Part shown: piece after piece, positions 7,077 through 15,222 of the stretch
Position numbering within the stretch: position 1 is the first letter of the stretch
Layout: every line of letters begins with the position of its first letter
From: Salinispora oceanensis
GTDB taxonomy: Bacteria > Actinomycetota > Actinomycetes > Mycobacteriales > Micromonosporaceae
DNA: 64,000 bases
Assembly: GCF_000383575.1 (NCBI RefSeq)
Contig: NZ_KB911579.1
Location: 1,952,423-2,016,422 of the forward strand
Reading direction: 5' to 3'
Made by a program: the position numbers and the translations under genes
Notes under the pieces: model-generated
What the model was told of the DNA's origin: nothing
Databases searched by the model: none
What the model saw: only the letters and a program-made list of their open reading frames with translations

Positions 7077-8551
7077 GAAGGGTCTCCGGTCACCCGCGCG
7101 GCGGCGAGCTTGCCGGAGATCAGCACCATCGGCACCCCGACTCCGGGCTGGGTGCCCGAGCCGACGAAGACCACGTTCGCGAGTCCGCGGTGCAGGGTGG
7201 GCGGGCGGAACGGCCCGGTCTGGAAGAGGCTGTGCGCGGAGGCGAACGGCGTGCCGGCAGCCATGCCCTGCTCCGCCCACTCGGCGGGGGTGACCGTCCG
7301 CAGCACCTCGATGCCGTCTCCGAAGCCCACGTAGCCCCGCTCCTCCAGCGTTCGCACCAGCCGGTCGGCGTAGCGGTCGGCCAGACCGCCCCGCCAGTCG
7401 AACGGGGCCCGGTCGAGGTTCGGCACCGGCGCCAGCACGTAGTAGGCGTGCCGGTCGGCGGGGGCCACCGACGGGTCGGTCCGACTCGGGTTGGTGACCA
7501 GCAGCGACGGGTCGCTCATCAGTTCGCCCCGACGGATGACCTCGTCAAAGGTGCCTCGCCACGCCCGCCCGAAGTGGATGTTGTGGTGAGCGATCTTCGC
7601 ATAGCCCCGCGTCGACCCGACATGCAGGACCACGCAGGAGGGGGAGTAGGTCAAGCGGCGGTGCCGGGTCTGGAGCAGTTCCCGGTGTGCCACCGGCAGG
7701 TCCGGGTTGAGCACCACCACGTCGGCGGGGACGAACTCCCCACTGGCGGTGCGGACACCGGTCGCCCGGTCGGCGGCGGTCTCCACCTGGGTCACGGTGG
7801 TGTCGTACCGGAGTTGCACCCCGTGCTTCTCGGCGGCGCCGGCCATGGCCCGTGCGACGGCGTGGATCCCGCCGCGCGGAAAGTGCACCCCGGCGACGGA
7901 GTCGAGGTACGCGATAACCGCGTAGATGGCGAGCGCGTCGTGCGGCGCGAGCCCGGCATACATCGCCTGGAAGGAGAAGACGCGCTGGGTGCGCGGGTCT
8001 CGGAAGAACTGGTTGATCTTTGTTTGGAGCCGCCGGAAGGCACCGCCGGCGAGTAGCTTCAGCAGGTTCCCGGTGAGCAGGTCGGTGGGGGCGTCCAGGT
8101 TGCGTTCGATGAAGTCAGCCCGCTCGAGGCGCCACAGCTCACGGGCGTAGTCGACGAAGCGGAGGTAGCCGTCGGCCTCCCGCGGGCCGCAGACCTTCGC
8201 GATCTCGGCGGCCATCCGGGTCGTGTCGGTGATCACGTCCAGGGTGGAGCCGTCCGGATAGTACGCCCGGTAGGCGGGGTCGAGTGGGCTCAGCTCGAGC
8301 CAGTCGTCGAGCTCCTCACCGACGGCGTGCAGCGCCTCGGCGATCAGATCCGGCATGGTCAGCACCGTGGGACCGGTGTCAAAGTCGTACCCGTTGACGC
8401 TGAGTCGACCGGCCCGACCACCCGGCACCGGCTCGCGTTCCAGCACCGTCACCTGGCGACCGCTGCCGGCCAGGTGCAGCGCGCAGGCCAGCCCGCCGAG
8501 CCCGGCACCGACGATCACCACTCGGTCCGTACGCCCGCGTACCGTGCGCAC
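7073..8551 (-). CDS. crtI: phytoene desaturase
   Basis: About 492 residues. A FAD-dependent membrane-associated desaturase that converts phytoene to lycopene. It shows the N-terminal dinucleotide motif VVIVGAGLGGLACALHLAGSG, PGGRAGRL, FDTGPTVLTMP and the C-terminal signature FVGSGTQPGVGVPMVLISGK. I chose the GTG at 8551 because CGAGGAGGT lies 7 bases upstream. An ATGATG at 8584 overlapping the crtE stop would add 11 residues (MMGAFSRGGGQ) without a ribosome site. It sits between crtE and idi in the same operon. No cyclase is present, so later steps must be encoded elsewhere. Confidence 0.95.
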   Translation of the reverse strand: MRTVRGRTDRVVIVGAGLGGLACALHLAGSGRQVTVLEREPVPGGRAGRLSVNGYDFDTGPTVLTMPDLIAEALHAVGEELDDWLELSPLDPAYRAYYPDGSTLDVITDTTRMAAEIAKVCGPREADGYLRFVDYARELWRLERADFIERNLDAPTDLLTGNLLKLLAGGAFRRLQTKINQFFRDPRTQRVFSFQAMYAGLAPHDALAIYAVIAYLDSVAGVHFPRGGIHAVARAMAGAAEKHGVQLRYDTTVTQVETAADRATGVRTASGEFVPADVVVLNPDLPVAHRELLQTRHRRLTYSPSCVVLHVGSTRGYAKIAHHNIHFGRAWRGTFDEVIRRGELMSDPSLLVTNPSRTDPSVAPADRHAYYVLAPVPNLDRAPFDWRGGLADRYADRLVRTLEERGYVGFGDGIEVLRTVTPAEWAEQGMAAGTPFASAHSLFQTGPFRPPTLHRGLANVVFVGSGTQPGVGVPMVLISGKLAAARVTGDPS

Positions 8552-8580
8552 CTGACCACCTCCTCGGGAGAACGCGCCCA

Positions 8581-9735
8581 TCATGCTCGCCGGTGGGTGG
8601 CGACGGTCGCGAGACCGGCGAGCGCGGTCCGCGCGGTGTCGTCGATCGCTGGAGCAGCGAGGGCGTCGAGCGCCTCAGCAACCCGGTCGGAGATCATCTG
8701 CTCGACCTGGGCGACGGCGCCGGTCTCCGCGACCACCTCCGCCAGTCGGGTGACCTCCCGGTCGTCCGCGCCCACGCCGATCTGGTCGAGCGCCCGGCGC
8801 TGTGTGTGGTCGGCCCGGCTGCGGGCCAGCATGAGCAGTGCGGTCGGCTTGCCGGTACGCAGATCGTCACCGGCGGGTTTTCCGGTGGTGGCCGGGTCGC
8901 CGTAGACGCCGAGCAGGTCGTCGCAGAGTTGGAACGCCTCGCCGACGGCCTGGCCGTAGCGGGTGTACGCCGCGATCAGCGGGGAGCCGGCGCCGACGCC
9001 GGCCAGGCGGGCACCGAAGAGCAGCGGCCACCGCACCGTGTAGCTGGCGGTCTTGTAGCGGGCGACCTGCAGGGCCCGCTCCACCGACCAGTTCGTCGGG
9101 TCGCTCTCGCCGAGGACGTCGAGGTATTGCCCGGCGACGGTCTCCACCCGCATCTGGTCGTAGCACCGCCGGACCTCCAGCAGCCGGGCCGGCGGCAGGA
9201 CGGCCTGCGCGAGGAGCCGGTCGGCCCAGACCAGGCAGAGGTCACCGACGAGGATGGCGACGTTCTCGCCAAACTTGCCGGAGTCGCCGCGTCGCCCGGC
9301 CGCGGCGTGCTGGGCGGCGACCGCGACGTGTGCGGTGGGCCGGCCACGGCGGGTGGCGGAGGAGTCCATCACGTCGTCATGGGTGAGGGCGAAGGCGTGC
9401 AGCAGCTCCAGCGCGGCGAGCGCCGGCAGCACGGGGGGCAGCGGCTCAGCGCCGCCGACCACGCCCCGCCACCCCCAGTAGGCGAAGGTCGGGCGGAGCC
9501 GCTTCCCGCCGGCCAACACGCTGTCGCGGGCGATGGTGGCGAACTCGCCGGCGCTCGGGTCGATCGTGGCCAGTGCGTCGATCTCGGTGTCGAGGAAGTC
9601 GACGAGGGTGTCGTCAACCGCGGCGACGACCTCTTCGGTGTAGGCGGCCAAGCGGGCGCGCACCGGGTCGGTTTCGCCACCACGGCGGGCCGGGATGGCC
9701 CGGGGGGCTTTACCCACAACTGCGTCGTTGGCCAT
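8581..9735 (-). CDS. crtE: geranylgeranyl diphosphate synthase
   Basis: A 384-residue trans-isoprenyl diphosphate synthase supplying GGPP to CrtB. The first Asp-rich motif is DDVMD in LTHDDVMDSSATRRG, the second is DDLLG after QLCD; GKRLRP binds diphosphate. It is somewhat longer than typical bacterial CrtE because of an N-terminal extension of about 30 residues. ATG 9735 is preferred: the hexamer TATGCT (minus strand, 9748-9743) ends 7 bases before it and there is no ribosome site, so a leaderless mRNA is likely. It is first gene of crtE-crtI-idi-regulator. Confidence 0.95.
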   Translation of the reverse strand: MANDAVVGKAPRAIPARRGGETDPVRARLAAYTEEVVAAVDDTLVDFLDTEIDALATIDPSAGEFATIARDSVLAGGKRLRPTFAYWGWRGVVGGAEPLPPVLPALAALELLHAFALTHDDVMDSSATRRGRPTAHVAVAAQHAAAGRRGDSGKFGENVAILVGDLCLVWADRLLAQAVLPPARLLEVRRCYDQMRVETVAGQYLDVLGESDPTNWSVERALQVARYKTASYTVRWPLLFGARLAGVGAGSPLIAAYTRYGQAVGEAFQLCDDLLGVYGDPATTGKPAGDDLRTGKPTALLMLARSRADHTQRRALDQIGVGADDREVTRLAEVVAETGAVAQVEQMISDRVAEALDALAAPAIDDTARTALAGLATVATHRRA

Positions 9736-9799
9736 GCGCGGGAGCATACCCTAGGGTTACGAGTTGCGTCGATTCATGCGTCGAATTGAGGGAGGGCCG
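9736..9799. promoter_or_regulatory. divergent crtE/crtB promoter with direct repeats
   Basis: All 64 bases between the two start codons. GCGTCGA occurs at 9766-9772 and again at 9778-9784, a 12-bp spacing with the same orientation. The first copy lies where the crtE -35 would be, 17 bases from the TATGCT -10 (9748-9743, minus). ACCCTAGGGT at 9748-9757 is a perfect 10-bp palindrome. CarH/LitR proteins are known to bind tandem direct repeats about one helical turn apart, so these fit an operator for the regulator at 5528-6472. GAGGGAGGG at 9789-9797 is the crtB ribosome site. Confidence 0.5.
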
Positions 9800-10732
9800 G
9801 TGGATACGGATCTCACCGCCGCCTACGACCGATGCCGTGAGTTACACCGTCACCACGGCCGCACCTACTATCTCGCCACCCGGCTGCTTCCCACCTGGAA
9901 ACGGCGACATGTACATGCTTTGTACGGTTTCACCCGCTATGCGGATGAGATTGTTGACCGAACCGAGGAGTTGCCCACGGCGCAGCGGGCCGCTCAGCTG
10001 GACGACTGGGCCGCGCGGTTCCTCGCCGGCCTGCATGGTGAGTCGGTCACCGACCCGCTGCTCCCCGCCGTGCTGCACACCATCGCCGTCTTCAACCTGA
10101 ACCGAGACGACTTCGCGTCGTTTCTACGCAGCATGGCGATGGACCTGACCGTCAGCTCCTACCCCACCTACGCCGACCTGCTCCACTACATGGAGGGCTC
10201 CGCCGCCGTCATCGGCACGATGATGCTGCCGATCCTCGGCAGCGCCGACCCGGTCGCCGCCCGTGAACCCGCCCGCCAGCTCGGCTTCGCCTTCCAACTG
10301 ACGAACTTCATCCGGGACGTTGCCGAAGACCTCGACCGTGGCCGGACCTACCTACCGGACGCGGACCTGGCCCGCTTCAGCGTCACCCGCGACGACCTCC
10401 TGGCCGCCCGCGCCGCCGGCCGGACCAGCGAACCGATTCGGGAACTGATCCGCTACGAGGTGGCCCGGGCCCAGGCGCACTACGCTGCCGCCGCGCCCGG
10501 TGTCACCCTGCTCGACCCCGCCTCGCAGGCCTGCATCCGCACCGCGTACACCCTCTACGGGGGCATCCTCGACGAGGTCGCGGCGCAGGACTTCGATGTC
10601 TTCGCCCAACGGGCCCGGGTGCCGCAGCACCACCGGCTGGCGGAGACCGCCCGTGCCCTGCTCACCCGAACCGGCACTCCCGTCCGGGTGCCCGGCCCAC
10701 CATTGATGACACTCACCCGGCCCCTTGCCTAG
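9800..10732 (+). CDS. crtB: phytoene synthase
   Basis: A 310-residue squalene/phytoene synthase condensing two GGPP to phytoene. It contains RYADEIVD (first DxxxD) and RDVAEDLDRGRTYLP (second), plus the family segment LGFAFQLTNFIRDV. GTG 9800 follows a strong GAGGGAGGG; an upstream ATG in frame would reach into the divergent operator. It is divergent from crtE, and therefore separate from but co-regulated with the crtE-I-idi operon. Confidence 0.95.
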   Translation: MDTDLTAAYDRCRELHRHHGRTYYLATRLLPTWKRRHVHALYGFTRYADEIVDRTEELPTAQRAAQLDDWAARFLAGLHGESVTDPLLPAVLHTIAVFNLNRDDFASFLRSMAMDLTVSSYPTYADLLHYMEGSAAVIGTMMLPILGSADPVAAREPARQLGFAFQLTNFIRDVAEDLDRGRTYLPDADLARFSVTRDDLLAARAAGRTSEPIRELIRYEVARAQAHYAAAAPGVTLLDPASQACIRTAYTLYGGILDEVAAQDFDVFAQRARVPQHHRLAETARALLTRTGTPVRVPGPPLMTLTRPLA

Positions 10733-10741
10733 GCTGACAGG

Positions 10742-12172
10742 ATGGAGCCGGAGCTGGTGGACGTGGTCGTCGTCGGGCTCGGGGTCGGCGGCGAGGAGGT
10801 GGCCGGCCGGCTCGCCGAGGCCGGGCTCAACGTCGTCGGCATCGAGCGGGGCCTGGTCGGTGGCGAGTGCCCGTACTGGGGATGCGTGCCGAGCAAAATG
10901 ATGATCCGGGCGGCGAACACCCTCGCCGAGGCACACCGGGTGCACGAATTCGCCGGGTCGGCGCGGGTGTCGCCCGACTGGGCACCCGTGGCGGAACGGA
11001 TCCGCGCGGAGGCCACCGACAACTGGGACGACCGGGTCGCGGTGGAACGGTTCGGCAACCAGGGTGGGCGCTTCATCCGGGGCAGCGGACGGCTCGACGG
11101 ACCGGGTCGGGTCCGCGTCAACGACCAGGTCTTCCAGGCCCGACACGGAATCGTGCTGAGCACCGGTACTCGCCCCGCCGCGCCCCCCATCAACGGGCTG
11201 GCCGAGACTCCGTACTGGACGAACCACCAGGCGATCGAGGTAGCTCGGCTACCGGAATCGTTACTGGTACTCGGCGGCGGCGCGATCGGGCTGGAGCTGA
11301 CACAGGTCTTCGCGCGATTCGGCGTCCGGGTCACCGTGGTTGAGGCGCTGGACCGGGTGCTGGCGACCGAGGAGCCGGAGTCGTCCGAGGTGGTCGCCAC
11401 CGCGCTCCGCGCCGACGGTGTCGATATCCACACCGGAGTGCTGGCGGACCGGGTCGACCACGACGGGCAGAAATTCACCCTACGGGCGAATGACGTGCGG
11501 TACACCGCTGATCAGCTGCTGGTGGTGACCGGCCGCCGGGCGCACCTGGACGAACTGGGCCTGGACACTGTCGGCGTCCGCGCCGACCAGCGCTTCCTAC
11601 CGGTTGACGACCGACTGCGCGTCACCGAGGGAATCTGGGCGGTCGGCGACGTGACCGGCGCTGGTGCCTTCACCCACGTCGCGACCTACCAGGCGGGCAT
11701 TGTCGTCGCCGACCTGCTCGACCGCGTCCGTCGATCCGATGGTGTCGAAGGCCTCGAGCGGGGAAGATCCGACGCGGGAGCGGGGGCGGACCCGAACGGC
11801 ACGGCCGTCCCCCGAGCCGACTACCGGGCGCTGCCCCGGGTCACCTTCACCGACCCGGAGGTCGGGGCGGTCGGGCTCACCGAATCGCAGGCCCGCCAGC
11901 GGGGAATCAACGTCCAGGTCGGCTCCGTGTCACTGGGCTCCTCGGCCCGCGGTTGGATCCACCGCGCCGATGGCCTGATCAAACTCGTCGCGGACGCAGA
12001 CCGGGGAGTGCTGGTCGGTGGAACGTCGGTCGGGCCAGCCGGCGGCGAGGTGCTCTCCGGGCTGGCGGTCGCCGTGCACGCGGCGGTGCCGCTGGCCGAA
12101 CTCCGCAGCATGATCTACGCGTACCCGACCTTCTACCGGGCCATCTCCGACGCCCTGCGGGACCTGGGCTGA
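10742..12172 (+). CDS. pyridine nucleotide-disulfide oxidoreductase lacking the His-Glu base
   Basis: A 476-residue FAD/NAD(P) flavoprotein of the lipoamide dehydrogenase/mercuric reductase class. It shows VVVVGLGVGGEEVAGRLAEAG, the redox-active disulfide GGECPYWGCVPSK, a second nucleotide site (LVLGGGAIGLELTQVFARFG) and IWAVGDVTG. The C-terminal dimerisation region reads YAYPTFYRA where lipoamide dehydrogenases have HAHPTLSE, so the catalytic His-Glu pair is absent. It is therefore unlikely to be a lipoamide dehydrogenase; a quinone or other substrate is possible. An insertion of about 25 residues (RRSDGVEGLERGRSDAG) precedes the dimer domain. It starts 9 bases after crtB and may share its transcript. 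Confidence 0.85.
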   Translation: MEPELVDVVVVGLGVGGEEVAGRLAEAGLNVVGIERGLVGGECPYWGCVPSKMMIRAANTLAEAHRVHEFAGSARVSPDWAPVAERIRAEATDNWDDRVAVERFGNQGGRFIRGSGRLDGPGRVRVNDQVFQARHGIVLSTGTRPAAPPINGLAETPYWTNHQAIEVARLPESLLVLGGGAIGLELTQVFARFGVRVTVVEALDRVLATEEPESSEVVATALRADGVDIHTGVLADRVDHDGQKFTLRANDVRYTADQLLVVTGRRAHLDELGLDTVGVRADQRFLPVDDRLRVTEGIWAVGDVTGAGAFTHVATYQAGIVVADLLDRVRRSDGVEGLERGRSDAGAGADPNGTAVPRADYRALPRVTFTDPEVGAVGLTESQARQRGINVQVGSVSLGSSARGWIHRADGLIKLVADADRGVLVGGTSVGPAGGEVLSGLAVAVHAAVPLAELRSMIYAYPTFYRAISDALRDLG

Positions 12173-12200
12173 TCCGGCCGGGCGAGGAACGGAGACGACA

Positions 12201-13655
12201 ATGGCCGGTGCGACACCGACCGACCCGGACCGGCCGACCGACCCGGACCGGCCGACCGACCCGGACGAGCCAACCGACCCGGACGGGCCAACGGGTCGGC
12301 TCGTCACCTGGCTCGCGGAGACCTCGATCGACGCCATCCCCACCGATGTCACCACCCGGGCCCGGCACCTGATCCTGGACGGCATCGGCTGCCTCCTGGT
12401 CGGCGCCCGGCTGCCCTGGTCCCAGATCGCCGTGCGGAGCCTGACCGTCGAACCCGGCTCCAGCCTGGTCGCCGGGTGGGACCGCACCACCGACGCGTCC
12501 ACGGCGGCGCTGCTGAACAGCAGTTTCATCCAGGGCTTCGAGCTCGACGACGTGTCGTACCGGATTCCCTGGCACGCCAACGCGGTGTTGCTGCCGGTGC
12601 TGCTGGCCGTGGCCGGCCGGCGGGCGACGGTCACCGGGGCCGACCTCCTCCGGGCCGAGGTGTTGGGCTTCGAGGCCGGCGTCCGAGTCGGCCGCGCGCT
12701 GGGCGGGCCAGCGTTGATAACCCGGGGCTGGCACTCCGGCGCGGTCTTCGGCGGGCTGGGGGCCGCAGCGGCCGGCGGGGTGCTGTACGACCTGACCCCC
12801 GCCCGGTTCGAAGACGCGCTGGGCATCGCCGCGACCCAGTCGGGCGGGTTGATGGCCGCGCAGTACGAGTCGATGGTCAAACGCATGCAGCACGGCTTCG
12901 CGGCCCGCAACGGCCTGGTCGCGGCGACCCTGGCCGCCGGCGACTACATCGGGATCAAGCGGGTCTTCGAGCGCGGCTACGGCGGATACCTCGCGGTCTT
13001 CACCGCGCGGCACGACACCGATCCGTCGGCGATCGGCGATGCGCTGGGCGAACACTGGTATCTGCCGGAACAGACGATCAAACCGTACGCGGCGATGGCG
13101 TACACCCACCCGGCGATCGACGCGGCGCTGGCGCTGCGGGCGACAGACGCTTTCGACCCCACCGCCATCGAACGAATCGAGATCGAGGTCGCCGAGTCCG
13201 TCTTCGACCACGCAGTCTTCCCACTCCACCGGCCGATCGAGAGCGTCGCCGCGCAGATGTCCGTCTGCTACACGACGGCGGCGGCGCTCCTCAACGGCGC
13301 GGTCTCGGTGGAGCAGTTCCGACCGGACCGGCTGGACCAGGACGACGTGTGGCGGCTGATCGACCGGACGACCGTCACCCGGGTGTCCGGACCGGCGTCC
13401 ACCGGGCGGGTGCGCCTGACCACCGATGCTGGTCACACACACGAGCAGCGCACCGAGACGCCGCTCGGCTCGGTGCGGCGTCCACTCAGTAACGCCGATA
13501 TCGTGGACAAGTATCGGGACCTGACCGGGCGGATCCTGGACCGGCACCGACAGCAGGCGATCGAGGACCTGGTGCTGCACCTGGACGAGCGCCGGGACGC
13601 CCCGGCGGCACTACTCGCGCTGCTCGCCCCGGCGGTCGGCGGCGCGCTGGACTGA
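12201..13655 (+). CDS. MmgE/PrpD family protein
   Basis: A 484-residue member of the family that includes 2-methylcitrate dehydratase and cis-aconitate decarboxylase. The core runs from about residue 30: DGIGCLLVGARLPWS, ELDDVSYRIPWHANAVLLPVLLA, GWHSGAVFGGLGAAAA, KRMQHGFAARNGLVAATLA, IKPYAAMAYTHPAIDAAL. The first 30 residues are a low-complexity TDPDRP repeat with no counterpart in the family. GGAG lies upstream of ATG 12201. No prpB/prpC neighbours are present, so the substrate is open. Confidence 0.85.
   Translation: MAGATPTDPDRPTDPDRPTDPDEPTDPDGPTGRLVTWLAETSIDAIPTDVTTRARHLILDGIGCLLVGARLPWSQIAVRSLTVEPGSSLVAGWDRTTDASTAALLNSSFIQGFELDDVSYRIPWHANAVLLPVLLAVAGRRATVTGADLLRAEVLGFEAGVRVGRALGGPALITRGWHSGAVFGGLGAAAAGGVLYDLTPARFEDALGIAATQSGGLMAAQYESMVKRMQHGFAARNGLVAATLAAGDYIGIKRVFERGYGGYLAVFTARHDTDPSAIGDALGEHWYLPEQTIKPYAAMAYTHPAIDAALALRATDAFDPTAIERIEIEVAESVFDHAVFPLHRPIESVAAQMSVCYTTAAALLNGAVSVEQFRPDRLDQDDVWRLIDRTTVTRVSGPASTGRVRLTTDAGHTHEQRTETPLGSVRRPLSNADIVDKYRDLTGRILDRHRQQAIEDLVLHLDERRDAPAALLALLAPAVGGALD
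12219..12290 (+). repeat. 18-bp tandem repeat, four units
   Basis: Four in-frame copies of an 18-bp unit encode TDPDRP, TDPDRP, TDPDEP and TDPDGP at the N-terminus of the MmgE/PrpD protein. Units one and two are nearly identical in DNA, so copy number may vary between strains. Confidence 0.9.
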
Positions 13656-13679
13656 CCCGTCCGGCCCCGGGCGGCCCCC

Positions 13680-14441
13680 TCAGGCACCGGCGCCGTGCCG
13701 GCCGGCACCAGCGGCGAACCGAGCCGCCCCCGCCACCGCGTCGGCGGCCAACGACTCCATCCCGTAGGTCAGCTCGGTCGCCAGCGCCGCCGGCTCCGGC
13801 AGCGCCGCCGTGGCCAGCACCGCGGCCCGATCGTTGCGCAGACAGGTCTGCGGGTGCCCGGCGAGCTCCGCGGCCAGCTGCTCGGCTGCGGCCCGAGCCG
13901 TACCGGGGGCGACCAGCCGGTTCACCAGACCCATCGCGTACGCCTCGGGCGCCGGCACCGGACGGCCGGTGAGGATCAGGTCCATCGCCCGGCTCTCGCC
14001 GATCAGTCGGGGCAGCCGGAACGTCCCACCGTCGATCAGCGGTACGCCCCAACGCCGGCAGAAGACGCCGAGCACCGCGTCCTCCTCGGCGACCCGGAGG
14101 TCGCACCAGAGCGCCAGCTCCAGCCCGCCCGCCACCGCGTACCCGGAGATCGCCGCGATCACCGGCTTGGACAGCGTCATCCGGGTCGGACCCATCGGGC
14201 CGTCCCCATCCGGTGCGACCCGGTTGCCGGTGGGGGCGCCGATCGCCTTCAGGTCGGCACCAGAGCAGAACGTCCCGCCCGCACCGCAGAGCACCGCCAC
14301 CGCCGCGTCCGGGTCGGCCTCGAAGGCGCGGAAGGCATCGGCCAGCGCCCGCGCGGTCGGACCGTCCACGGCGTTCCGCGCCTGCGGCCGATCCAGAATC
14401 ACTGTGGTCACCGTCGCGGCCCGTTCGACCCGTACGCCCAT
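13680..14441 (-). CDS. enoyl-CoA hydratase/isomerase family protein
   Basis: A 253-residue crotonase-fold protein. It has LDRPQARNAVDG, the oxyanion-hole segment GGTFCSGADLKAIG, and KPVIAAISGYAVAGGLELALWCDLRVA. Glu residues expected for hydratase chemistry lie near DGGTFRLPRLIGESRAMDLILTGRPV; the first catalytic Glu position appears to be occupied by a different residue, so hydratase activity cannot be assumed. It is convergent with the PrpD gene and divergent from bluB; the cognate CoA pathway is not in the window. Confidence 0.88.
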   Translation of the reverse strand: MGVRVERAATVTTVILDRPQARNAVDGPTARALADAFRAFEADPDAAVAVLCGAGGTFCSGADLKAIGAPTGNRVAPDGDGPMGPTRMTLSKPVIAAISGYAVAGGLELALWCDLRVAEEDAVLGVFCRRWGVPLIDGGTFRLPRLIGESRAMDLILTGRPVPAPEAYAMGLVNRLVAPGTARAAAEQLAAELAGHPQTCLRNDRAAVLATAALPEPAALATELTYGMESLAADAVAGAARFAAGAGRHGAGA

Positions 14442-14566
14442 CGGGACAGCATGACCCCGGCGGTGTCCGGTACGCCAGAGCCGACGCCCGGCCTCGGCGC
14501 GCGATCTGGCATCGTCCCTGGTGTTCGATTTAGAGTGCTCGGCGATGTGATCATGTGAGGTGCCCG

Positions 14567-15196
14567 ATGGACCTGTACGACGTCATCCACCGCCGCCGGG
14601 ACGTGCGGGCGCAGTTCACCGGGGCGCCGGTGTCCGCCGAGACCCTGAACCGGGTGCTCGCCGCCGCCCACGCGGCCCCGAGCGTCGGATACTCGCAGCC
14701 GTGGGACTTCATCCTGGTCCGCGACCCGGAGTTACGCCGCGCCTTTCATGAGCACGTCAGCGCCGAGCGGGAGGTCTTCGCCGCGACCCTGACCGGGGAG
14801 GCGGCCGAGCGGTTCGCCCGCATCAAGATCGATGGGGTGTTGGAGTCCAGCCTGTCGGTCGTCGTCACCTACGACCCGGCCCGGGGTGGCCCGGCGGTCC
14901 TCGGCCGGCACGCTATCGCCGACACCGGGCTCTACTCGGCCTGCCTGGCCATCCAGAACCTCTGGCTCGCCGCGACCGCCGAGCAGCTCGGCGTCGGCTG
15001 GGTGTCGTTCTACCGGGAGCAGTGGCTCGCCGAACTGCTCCGGATCCCGGCCGGGATCCGTCCGGTGGCCTGGCTCTGCCTCGGCCCGGTCACCCACTTC
15101 GAGGCGGTACCCGACCTGGCGCGGCACGGCTGGCGGAGCAAGCGCCCGTTGGCCGAGGCCGTGCACACCGACTGTTGGGGCGAGACGCCGGCGTAG
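14567..15196 (+). CDS. bluB: 5,6-dimethylbenzimidazole synthase
   Basis: A 209-residue flavin-destructase/nitroreductase-fold enzyme that converts FMNH2 to DMB, the lower ligand of cobalamin. Typical BluB segments are visible: YDVIHRRRDVRAQF, AAHAAPSVGYSQPWDFI, GLYSACLAIQNLWLAATAEQLGVGWVSFY and RPVAWLCLGPV. ATG 14567 is preferred, with GAGGT 6 bases upstream. No cobalamin riboswitch is evident in the 125 bases before it. It lies within 10 kb of the presumed B12-dependent photoregulator. Confidence 0.92.
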   Translation: MDLYDVIHRRRDVRAQFTGAPVSAETLNRVLAAAHAAPSVGYSQPWDFILVRDPELRRAFHEHVSAEREVFAATLTGEAAERFARIKIDGVLESSLSVVVTYDPARGGPAVLGRHAIADTGLYSACLAIQNLWLAATAEQLGVGWVSFYREQWLAELLRIPAGIRPVAWLCLGPVTHFEAVPDLARHGWRSKRPLAEAVHTDCWGETPA

Positions 15197-15222
15197 CGGC
15201 CGGGGACAGTCGTCAGCCGGGT

